NCBI GenBank assembly: GCA_020722405.1 | Contig: DYKW01000012.1 | Span: forward strand, 5,413-17,653 | Direction: 5' to 3' | Origin: Anaerolinea thermophila | GTDB taxonomy: Bacteria > Chloroflexota > Anaerolineae > Anaerolineales > DRKV01 | DNA: 12,241 bases | Shown here: positions 1-8,151 of the stretch, piece after piece | Layout of the letters: each line of letters starts with the position of its first letter | How positions within the stretch are numbered: the first letter of the stretch is position 1 | The notes under the pieces: generated by a model | What the model was told of the DNA's origin: nothing | Database searches by the model: none | The model's input: the letters and a program-made list of their open reading frames with translations, nothing else | Translations under genes and position numbers: made by a program

Positions 1-1320
<1,320 letters not shown>

Positions 1321-1329
1321 CACTCTCAC

Positions 1330-1369
1330 GGGGGAGCGTTGTACAATTGCAACGCTCCCCCTTTTTTTT
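1330..1369 (+). terminator. Intrinsic (Rho-independent) terminator after SBP1
   Basis: A perfect 12-bp inverted repeat, GGGGGAGCGTTG (1330-1341) and CAACGCTCCCCC (1350-1361), encloses an 8-nt loop (1342-1349). It is followed at once by eight T residues (1362-1369). It starts 9 bp after the SBP1 stop codon. The T tract is only on the + strand side, so it terminates rightward transcription from SBP1. It either separates SBP1 from the operon starting at 1410 or lets a fraction of transcripts through. Confidence 0.95.
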
Positions 1370-1381
1370 GTAGTGCGGCAT

Positions 1382-1387
1382 TAATAT
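1382..1387 (+). promoter_or_regulatory. Possible -10 element upstream of the 1410 operon
   Basis: TAATAT sits 22 bp before the ATG at 1410, in the short gap left after the terminator (1370-1409). It is the only -10-like hexamer there. No convincing -35 box is found 16-18 bp upstream, because that position falls in the terminator's C/T tract. A start site near 1394 would give a 5' leader of only about 16 nt. That would fit the absence of a Shine-Dalgarno sequence before 1410. The call is weak and depends on a single motif. Confidence 0.22.
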
Positions 1388-1409
1388 CGCCCCAATCGAA
1401 CCCCGGCGC

Positions 1410-4289
1410 ATGACCTCGAACCCAAGCCGCTTCTTCCGACTGACGTTCGCCCTGCTGATGCTCCTCTCCGTCACCCCGGCATTGGCGGTGTCTCTGCCGG
1501 CGCGGCAGCAGCTTTCCTCCACCGCCAATACATCCCCCCCTCCCGTCATCGAGATCCCCGCCGAGACGTTCGGTCTGCCGCCGGCGCAGGATGAGACTGC
1601 CCGCCGCTATGCCAAAGCGAGCGTCCTGCTCCAGGCGGGTGACAGCCTGCAATTCAGCGTTCGCATCCCCGCCCCAGGGGAGTACACGCTCTGGTTCGAC
1701 GCAGCCGCCTCCCCGTCCGCGCTGACCGCTCCCGAAGGTCAAATGCAGGTGGACGGCGGCTTTCCCGTCAGCGATTTGCGGCGCGTCCTCTTCCCCGTCT
1801 TCTACCGCAACAGCGCCGATACCTTCCCCAAAGACCGCTACGGCAACGATGCCCTCATCCGCCAGGAACGCCTGACGCGCTGGGAAAAAATCCCTGCCCG
1901 CGACGTGACTTTTAGTCAGCCCGATCCTCTGCGCATCCAATTGAACGCCGGAGAACATCGCTTTGACTTTACCTTGACGGACGGCGCGCTGTACCTGGGC
2001 AGTATCTACCTCCAAACCTTCACTCCGTTCCCCTCCTATGCTCAATATCTGGACCTTCAACCTGCTCCCGTTTCCTCCGGCTTTTCCCTTACCCTGGAAG
2101 CCGAAGTTCCCACCTACAAGAACGACACTGCTGTGCGTCCCGCCAGCAACCGCGATTTGACCGTCACGCCTTACGATACCTATAAGTTACTGCTAAACAC
2201 ACTGGGCGGCGAAAGTTGGAACAAGAGCGGCAGCGCTGTGTACTATGAGTTCGAGGTCCCCGCCGATGGTATGTACGCGGTCACCTTCCGCGCCCTGCAA
2301 AACACGCGCAGTAATTTCACCGTGTTCCGCCGCATCACCGTCAACGGCGAGGTGCCCTTCGAGGAATTGAACGCCTTCCCCTTCCCCTATTCGGCTGACT
2401 GGGTGGATGTGCCGCTCGGCGGTGAGACACCCTACCTGCTCTTCCTGCGCAAAGGCGTGAACACATTGGGCATCGAAGCGACCGTCTCCCCCTACCTGCC
2501 CGCCATCGAGACCATCCAACAAGCTCTGCTCGACATTAACACCCTTGCCCTCGAAATCCGCAAATTGACCGGCAACCAGCGCGACCCCTACAAAGAGTGG
2601 GTGATCTCCGATTACATTCCCGACATCGAGGATCGCCTGAATGCCATTGCCCAAAACCTGATCGGCGACAAGGACTTGCTGGTCTCCATTACCGGGAGCC
2701 TCGCCTCGCCGGAGGTGCTCACGTATCAGATGGCAATCGACAACCTGCTCTTCCTCGCCGCCGACCCGGACAAGATCCCGGTGTACATGAATCGCTTCTC
2801 GGAAGGTTCCGGCTCGGCGGCGCAATTGCTGGGATCGCTCCTACTTCTGTTACAAAGTCAGCCGCTCGCGCTGGATAAAATTACCGTTCATTCGCCAGAG
2901 AAGATTATTCAAACGCCGCCTGCGCCTTTCACGCGCTCCGTGGTAGAAGGTGCTAAACGGTTCTTGCGTTCTTTTCAACCTGACCCCTATCAATCTATTG
3001 GCGCCGGCGAGGGCGAACTGGAGGTGTGGGTCAACCGCCCGCGTCAATATGTGGACCTGCTGCAAGTTATGTCCGACGAATCCTTTACGCCGCAGACGGG
3101 GATACGCGTCAAATTCTCCATCATGCCGGATGAAGGCAAACTGGTGCTGGCGAATGCCGCCGGCATCCAGCCGGATGTGGCGCTGGGGGTCAGCACCAAT
3201 ATCCCCTATGAGCTTGCCATCCGCAACGCCCTTTATGATCTGCGTTCTTTCGAGGATTTCGACTCGTTTATCCGCATTTATTCGCCGGGTGCGCTCCTGA
3301 GTTACATCATCAGCGATTCTGTTTATGCCCTTCCAGAGACGCAAGACTTCTGGGTGACGTTTTATCGCAAAGATATTCTGGCCTCGCTGGGCATTCCCGT
3401 TCCGCATACCTGGAACGAAGTCATCGAAATTCTGCCCGAACTCCAGCGGTATGGGATGAACTACAACACGCCCCTTTCAAATGGTGCGGGACTGAAAGGA
3501 TACCTGGTCACGGCGCCGTACCTATTCAACTACGATGCCAAGTTGTATAGCGCCGACGGCTTTGCCACCGGTCTGCAGAGTGAAGAAGCCATTGCTGCCG
3601 TTAAGTTCATGGCAGAAAGCTTTACCGTCTACGGCATGCCCTTGACGACCTCCAGTTTTTACGAAAGTTTCCGCCAGGGGACATTGCCGATCGGCATTTC
3701 CAACTTCACCGACTACATCAAATTGATGACCGCCGCGCCGGAGATTGACGGCCTGTGGACGATTGACCTGTACCCGGCCACCGTCCTGCCAGATGGTAGA
3801 GAACTCCGTTACGCCACCGGTTCGGCGCAAGCCAGCATCATGTTCAAAAACACCGACCAGCCGCAGGAAGCCTGGCAGTTCCTGAAGTGGTGGATGTCCA
3901 CCGAGACGCAGGTGGATTTTCAGGAACGGCTGATTTTGAACTACGGCCGGGAATATCTATGGAACTCTGCCAATCTGGAGGCGTTCAGCCGTCTTCCCAT
4001 CCCCGGGGAACACAGAGCAGTCATCCTGGAACAGTGGAAATGGCTGCAAGAGCCGGTGAGATTGCCCGGCAGTTACATGCAGGAGCGCGAGCTGAGCAAC
4101 GCGTGGAATCGCATCGTCTTCGACGGCGTCAACCCCCGCGTCGCGCTGGACCGTTCCATCATCCTCATCAACCGTGAAATCGCGCGCAAGATGGAAGAGT
4201 TCGGCTACCTGAAGGATGGTCAACGGGTAAAGGAATTCAAAATCCCCACCATCGAGACCGTGAAAGGATGGATGGATAATGCAAAGTAA
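1410..4289 (+). CDS. Large secreted multidomain solute-binding protein (SBP2): beta-sandwich modules plus family-1 SBP domain
   Basis: This 959-aa exported protein is first in the operon. Residues 1-26 form a signal peptide with a hydrophobic core (LTFALLMLLSV) and a type-I cleavage site after ALA. There is no lipobox Cys. Residues ~36-210 and ~222-365 look like two beta-sandwich, carbohydrate-binding-like modules; the second has YYEFEVPADGMYAVTFRA and KGVNTLGIEA, reminiscent of galactose-binding-like folds. Residues ~365-525 are mainly helical and lack a clear family. From about residue 534 (GELEVWVNRPRQYVDLL) to the end is a CUT1 solute-binding domain, with FWVTFYRKDILASLGIPVPHTWNEV and WQFLKWWMS as family hallmarks. 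Ordinary SBPs are about 400-450 aa, so more than half of this protein is extra. ATG 1410 is the only standard start between the upstream in-frame stop (1371) and the signal peptide, but no Shine-Dalgarno precedes it. The 3' end overlaps the next permease by 11 bp. The ligand is unknown; a glycan is likely. The SBP domain is certain and the N-terminal module assignment is inference. Confidence 0.9.
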   Translation: MTSNPSRFFRLTFALLMLLSVTPALAVSLPARQQLSSTANTSPPPVIEIPAETFGLPPAQDETARRYAKASVLLQAGDSLQFSVRIPAPGEYTLWFDAAASPSALTAPEGQMQVDGGFPVSDLRRVLFPVFYRNSADTFPKDRYGNDALIRQERLTRWEKIPARDVTFSQPDPLRIQLNAGEHRFDFTLTDGALYLGSIYLQTFTPFPSYAQYLDLQPAPVSSGFSLTLEAEVPTYKNDTAVRPASNRDLTVTPYDTYKLLLNTLGGESWNKSGSAVYYEFEVPADGMYAVTFRALQNTRSNFTVFRRITVNGEVPFEELNAFPFPYSADWVDVPLGGETPYLLFLRKGVNTLGIEATVSPYLPAIETIQQALLDINTLALEIRKLTGNQRDPYKEWVISDYIPDIEDRLNAIAQNLIGDKDLLVSITGSLASPEVLTYQMAIDNLLFLAADPDKIPVYMNRFSEGSGSAAQLLGSLLLLLQSQPLALDKITVHSPEKIIQTPPAPFTRSVVEGAKRFLRSFQPDPYQSIGAGEGELEVWVNRPRQYVDLLQVMSDESFTPQTGIRVKFSIMPDEGKLVLANAAGIQPDVALGVSTNIPYELAIRNALYDLRSFEDFDSFIRIYSPGALLSYIISDSVYALPETQDFWVTFYRKDILASLGIPVPHTWNEVIEILPELQRYGMNYNTPLSNGAGLKGYLVTAPYLFNYDAKLYSADGFATGLQSEEAIAAVKFMAESFTVYGMPLTTSSFYESFRQGTLPIGISNFTDYIKLMTAAPEIDGLWTIDLYPATVLPDGRELRYATGSAQASIMFKNTDQPQEAWQFLKWWMSTETQVDFQERLILNYGREYLWNSANLEAFSRLPIPGEHRAVILEQWKWLQEPVRLPGSYMQERELSNAWNRIVFDGVNPRVALDRSIILINREIARKMEEFGYLKDGQRVKEFKIPTIETVKGWMDNAK

Positions 4290-5232
4290 CCCTTCACGCA
4301 CACTTCCTGTGCCCGCTCGATACGAAGGGAAAATCGCCATCCGTAAATGGTTCGATAAAGAGGGCAGCGCCTACGGTTTCCTATTCATCTATGCCTTGCT
4401 GTTTATCGTCTTTATCGTAGTTCCGGTGCTGGCGGCGTTTTTGCTTTCGTTCACGTTTTTCGATACCATCCAGTTCCCGAGTTTCATCGGTCTGAGCAAT
4501 TACATCAACCTGCTGACGCAGGACGATACCTTCATGCGATACGTCCTGCCCAACACCATCGAGTTCGCAGTGATTGTGGGACCGGGTGGGTATGCCCTGG
4601 CATTTTTGCTGGCCTGGGTGCTGGCGCAGCTGCCCAAAATTCCGCGAACGCTGTTTGCGCTGATTTTGTATTCCCCCTCCATGACCTCCGGCGTGGCGAT
4701 GGCAGTGGTCTGGAAGACCCTCTTCAGCGGCGACCAGATCGGGTATTTGAACAGTTTCCTGATGAATTTGGGAATTGTGCAGGAACCCATTCAATGGCTG
4801 CAATCGCCACAGTATCTGATGACCATCATGATCCTGGTTACGTTGTGGAGCAGTATGGGCATCGGCTTCCTGGCAATGCTGGCGGGTATTCTGGAGATCA
4901 ACCCGGAACTCTACGAAGCCGCCGCCCTGGACGGAATGAGCAGCCGTTGGCAGGAAATCTTTTACATCACCATTCCCTCCATGAAACCGCAGATGCTCTT
5001 TGGGGCGGTCATGGCAATCGTCGGCACGTTTCAGGCGGGGGCCATCGGCGTGACGCTTTCGGGCAGCAACCCCACGCCGCAATACGCCGGGCAATTGATC
5101 GTCAATCACATCGAAGATTATGGATTTCTGCGTTACGAGATGGGGTATGCCGCCGCCATTTCGGTGGTTTTGCTGTTGATGGTGCTGTTCTTTACCCGTC
5201 TTTCAAACCGCCTGTTTGCCAGCGAAGAGTGA
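4279..5232 (+). CDS. CUT1 sugar ABC transporter permease, MalF/UgpA-like (pair 1)
   Basis: This 317-aa inner-membrane permease should form a heterodimer with the next gene product and import the sugar delivered by a binding protein. Six hydrophobic segments are visible, at about residues 33-60, 95-117, 124-146, 179-204, 237-258 and 287-308. The cytoplasmic EAA loop that contacts the ATPase is at about 213-236 (EAAALDGMSSRWQEIFYITI). A Pro follows in TIPSMKP, matching the usual EAA-G-I-LP pattern apart from Ile for Leu. The short N-terminal cytoplasmic tail fits UgpA/LacF-type subunits rather than the longer E. coli MalF. The start is supported by AAAGGA at 4263-4268, 10 nt before the ATG, inside the end of the SBP2 gene. 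The 11-bp overlap suggests translational coupling to SBP2. Confidence 0.95.
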   Translation: MQSNPSRTLPVPARYEGKIAIRKWFDKEGSAYGFLFIYALLFIVFIVVPVLAAFLLSFTFFDTIQFPSFIGLSNYINLLTQDDTFMRYVLPNTIEFAVIVGPGGYALAFLLAWVLAQLPKIPRTLFALILYSPSMTSGVAMAVVWKTLFSGDQIGYLNSFLMNLGIVQEPIQWLQSPQYLMTIMILVTLWSSMGIGFLAMLAGILEINPELYEAAALDGMSSRWQEIFYITIPSMKPQMLFGAVMAIVGTFQAGAIGVTLSGSNPTPQYAGQLIVNHIEDYGFLRYEMGYAAAISVVLLLMVLFFTRLSNRLFASEE

Positions 5233-5239
5233 GCCAGCC

Positions 5240-6145
5240 ATGAAGAGAAATTGGTTCCGCCGCTTTACCGGGGTGCGCAACCGGGGCATCAACCCGCAAG
5301 GCTTTCACGTCAGCCAGATCAAGTTCTACCTGCTCCTGCTCCCGCTGGCGGTGTTCATGTTATTGCCCGTCGTGTTCATTGTCTCCAGCGCCTTCAAGCC
5401 GCCGGACGAACTGTATGCCTATCCTCCACGTTTTTTCGTCATTCATCCCACCTTCAAAAACTTCACCGATTTGTTTTCGAAGTTCTCCAATTCGGGCGTG
5501 CCGGTCAGCCGTTACCTGTTCAACAGCATTGTGATCACGCTGGTTGCGGTCGCGGCATCCATTCTGGTCTCCAGTACTGCCGCGTATGCGCTGTCCAAAA
5601 AACGCTTCAGACTCAAACAAACCCTTTTCGCTGTCAACACTGTGGCGTTGATGTTCGTGCCAATTGCCGTCACCATCCCGCGTTTTCTGGTGATCGAACG
5701 ATTGAACTTGTTGGACACCTTCTGGGTGCATATTCTACCGGGGCTGGCCATGCCGGTTGGATTGTTCCTGCTCAAACAGTTCATGGACAGCATTCCCAAC
5801 GAAGTCATCGAAGCTGCCCAGATTGACGGCGCTTCGGACTTGCAGATTTACTGGCGCATCGTCTTGCCGATGATCCGCCCCGCCATTGCCACGATTGCCA
5901 TTCTCACCTTTCAAGCCGCATGGAACAACGCTGAAACCTCGACGCTCTACATCAACGCCGAGAGTCTGAAGACCTTTGCATTCTATCTTGGTACGCTTAC
6001 GACTGGGGCCACCGGCGCCAATGCCGTTGCCGGGCAGGGGATTGCCGCCGCCGCGGCGCTGATCATGTTCCTGCCCAACCTGGTTGTTTTCATCTTCCTG
6101 CAAAGCCAGGTGATGAGCACCATGTCGCATTCGGGGCTGAAATGA
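5240..6145 (+). CDS. CUT1 carbohydrate ABC transporter permease, MalG/UgpE-like (pair 1)
   Basis: This 301-aa membrane permease is the partner of the preceding gene product. The first membrane segment is at about residues 29-51 (FYLLLLPLAVFMLLPVVFIV). It is followed by AFKPPDEL, a signature of MalG-type subunits just after that helix. The EAA loop at about 188-213 reads EVIEAAQIDGASDLQIYWRI followed by VLP, a near-perfect match. I chose ATG 5240 over the in-frame TTG at 5216. It lies 7 bp after the upstream stop, has an AGTGAG sequence a few bases upstream, and yields a Lys/Arg-rich N-terminus (MKRNWFRR). The TTG would lie inside the upstream gene without a clear ribosome site. The stop codon overlaps the next start as ATGA. 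Confidence 0.94.
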   Translation: MKRNWFRRFTGVRNRGINPQGFHVSQIKFYLLLLPLAVFMLLPVVFIVSSAFKPPDELYAYPPRFFVIHPTFKNFTDLFSKFSNSGVPVSRYLFNSIVITLVAVAASILVSSTAAYALSKKRFRLKQTLFAVNTVALMFVPIAVTIPRFLVIERLNLLDTFWVHILPGLAMPVGLFLLKQFMDSIPNEVIEAAQIDGASDLQIYWRIVLPMIRPAIATIAILTFQAAWNNAETSTLYINAESLKTFAFYLGTLTTGATGANAVAGQGIAAAAALIMFLPNLVVFIFLQSQVMSTMSHSGLK

Positions 6146-8151
6146 AAAAAATTTTGCCCACCCTGCTTCTTGTAATTTTCCTCTCTGGCTTCGGAGCGGA
6201 AGCGAATGCGCTCGCGCCTTATACCACCTGGGCCTTGGGCCCCGGCGGACATCTTTACCCGACGCAGGACGCCTATATCCCGCTCGATGAAATTGACCTG
6301 CCTCTCTCGGGAGCCGAGGAAATGTTCCTCGCCCCAGACGGCTTTCTCTACATCGCCGACACCGGCAACGGGCGCATCCTCAGGCTGGATGACGATTTTC
6401 AGGTGACAGCAGAATTCGGGCAGGGCATTCTGCAATCGCCCACCGGCTTGTTCGTGGACGAAGACGGGACGTTCTACATCGCCGACGCCGGAAAAAATAC
6501 CATCGTCATTTTGGATAAAGAGGGCAATCTCCTCAAAGAATTCGGGCGACCCTCCGAGCCGCTCTTTGGAAAAAGGCGCGAGTTCCTGCCGCGCAAAATT
6601 ACGGTGGACGCGCGCAAGAATCTTTATATCATCAGCGAAGGTTCGGTAGATGGCCTGGTGATGATGAATACGAACGGCAATTTCATCGGATACTTTGGCG
6701 CCAACAGCGCGCAGATGTCGCTCAAGATGATTTTACAGCGCACGTTTCTCACCAAAGAACAATTGGAACAATTCGTCAAAGTCGAAGCGGCCTCTCCCTC
6801 GAACGTTGCCATTGATCGGCGCTCGCTCATCTATACCGTCACCGCCGGCACCAGCCCCAACCGCAGCCTTCGCAAATTCAACACTCAAGGCATCAACCTG
6901 CTTTCCAATGTTTTCGGCTCCGCCACCTTCCGCGACCTTCACGTAAGCGCTGACGGGCTGCTTGTGGCCGTGGACTCGACCGGGCAGATCTACGAATACG
7001 ATCTGGATGGCACGCTCCTCTTCGTCTTTGGCGCACAAGATACGGGCGATCAGCGGCTTGGCATGTTGACCAATCCCACTGCCATCGTGCGCGCAGGAGA
7101 CGAGTTGTACGTGCTGGATAAGGATAAAAACGCCATCATCGTGTACCGCGCCACCGAGTTTGCCAGGAAAGTTCACGAAGGCGTGCGCCTCTACATGGAT
7201 GGTTTCTACCCGGAAGCCAAGCCCTACTTCGAGGAAGTGTTGACCTATAACGGGTTGTTCATCATGGCGTATCAAGCCATTGCCGACGCATACTACAAGA
7301 ACATGGATTATTCCAGTGCACTTCAGTCGTACCGGTATGCCGAAGACCGCGCCGGCTATTCTGAAACATTTTGGGAGTTGCGTAACGCCGTGTTACAGCG
7401 GGATATGGGCAACGCGCTCCTGGCTATCTTTGGCTTGTGGATCGTCTCCGGTGTCTTTACCCGCTTGGAGCGACGGCATGGTTGGCTGGAACCATTGCGG
7501 CGCCTGGCGCGTCAGGCGCGAGACATCCGCCTGGTGGACGATTTCCTCTTCATGTTCCGCTTCATCAAACAACCCGCCGACAGTTTTTACTACATCAAAA
7601 AAGACCTGCGCGGCAGTCTCGCTTTTGCCATCCTCCTCTACACCTGGGTAATCCTCGCCCGCATCCTCTCTCTCTACCTGACCGGCTTCACGTTCAGTCC
7701 CTACCCCAGCCCGGCATGGATCCCGGTGGAAAGAGAAGTGGTCTATGCCATTTTGGCCATTCTCTTGTGGAATGCCGCCAACTATCTGGTATCCACGATC
7801 AGCGACGGCGAGGGCAGCCTGCGGCACGTCATCATCGGCAGCGCCTACAGTCTGTTCCCCTACGCCTTGTTTGCCCTGCCGATTGCCCTGCTCTCCAATC
7901 TGTTGACCCTCAACGAGATTTTCCTCTATGACTTTTCGACCCAGCTGATGTGGTTCTGGACGGGATTGATGTTGTTCATCATGGTCAAGGAGGTTCACAA
8001 CTACTCGCTTTCGGAAACGATACGGAACATCCTGACGACCCTGTTCACGATGGCGCTGTTCCTGTTGACCGGCTACATCCTGTTTGTGCTGTTCAATCAA
8101 TTGTATGAATTCGTCCTGGCGATCATCCAGGAGGTTGGATTGCGTGGCTGA
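6142..8151 (+). CDS. Membrane protein with signal peptide, six NHL-type repeats, TPR-like section and Yip1-like membrane domain
   Basis: This 669-aa protein has an unusual layout. Residues 1-23 (MKKILPTLLLVIFLSGFGAE) are a signal peptide. Six NHL-like repeats begin near residues 56, 98, 148, 217, 262 and 307, with signatures such as APDGFLYIADTGNGRILRL, DEDGTFYIADAGKNTIVILD and GDELYVLDKDKNAIIVY. Six repeats fit a closed six-bladed propeller, which would lie outside the cytoplasm. Residues ~343-405 form two TPR-like helical hairpins (YPEAKPYFEEVLTYNG, YYKNMDYSSALQSYRYAED). A membrane helix follows at about 421-440. The Yip1-like domain (~480-669) starts with FRFIKQPADSFYYIKKD and has about five further hydrophobic segments. 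NHL propellers usually bind proteins or ligands, and the membrane domain has no known transport chemistry here, so a scaffold or sensor role is inference. It overlaps the previous gene by 4 bp and the next by 8 bp. Confidence 0.87.
   Translation: MKKILPTLLLVIFLSGFGAEANALAPYTTWALGPGGHLYPTQDAYIPLDEIDLPLSGAEEMFLAPDGFLYIADTGNGRILRLDDDFQVTAEFGQGILQSPTGLFVDEDGTFYIADAGKNTIVILDKEGNLLKEFGRPSEPLFGKRREFLPRKITVDARKNLYIISEGSVDGLVMMNTNGNFIGYFGANSAQMSLKMILQRTFLTKEQLEQFVKVEAASPSNVAIDRRSLIYTVTAGTSPNRSLRKFNTQGINLLSNVFGSATFRDLHVSADGLLVAVDSTGQIYEYDLDGTLLFVFGAQDTGDQRLGMLTNPTAIVRAGDELYVLDKDKNAIIVYRATEFARKVHEGVRLYMDGFYPEAKPYFEEVLTYNGLFIMAYQAIADAYYKNMDYSSALQSYRYAEDRAGYSETFWELRNAVLQRDMGNALLAIFGLWIVSGVFTRLERRHGWLEPLRRLARQARDIRLVDDFLFMFRFIKQPADSFYYIKKDLRGSLAFAILLYTWVILARILSLYLTGFTFSPYPSPAWIPVEREVVYAILAILLWNAANYLVSTISDGEGSLRHVIIGSAYSLFPYALFALPIALLSNLLTLNEIFLYDFSTQLMWFWTGLMLFIMVKEVHNYSLSETIRNILTTLFTMALFLLTGYILFVLFNQLYEFVLAIIQEVGLRG
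8129..8135 (+). promoter_or_regulatory. Ribosome binding site fixing a GTG start at 8144
   Basis: AGGAGGT is the strongest Shine-Dalgarno sequence in the operon. It lies 8 nt before GTG 8144 and 17 nt before the in-frame ATG at 8153. The spacing therefore selects GTG 8144 as the start of the DUF5696 gene. It also rules out the longer in-frame reading from ATG 8084, which would put a non-signal-like, Cys/Ser/Arg-rich extension before the signal peptide. Confidence 0.8.

Noticed and set aside
1339..1352. Overlapping short palindromes (TTGTACAA, CAATTG, TTGCAA) as a LacI-family operator.
   Set aside because: They form the top and loop of the terminator hairpin. No second copy is seen near 1410, and the central spacing does not match a typical LacI-type operator.
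1326..2060. A 244-codon open frame on the - strand opposite the start of the SBP2 gene, and many other - strand frames such as 7393-8202 and 8765-9838.
   Set aside because: They lie antisense to genes with clear signal peptides and domain motifs. Their translations are low-complexity (Gly/Gln/Arg/His-rich), with no recognisable domain or ribosome site, as expected for frame shadows in GC-rich coding DNA.
5216..5239. TTG 5216 as the start of the MalG-like permease of pair 1.
   Set aside because: It lies inside the upstream gene without a good ribosome site, and ATG 5240 gives a normal MalG-like N-terminus.
8084..8143. N-terminal extension of the DUF5696 gene from ATG 8084.
   Set aside because: AGGAGGT at 8129-8135 is placed for GTG 8144, and the extension would bury the signal peptide behind a Cys/Ser/Arg-rich stretch.
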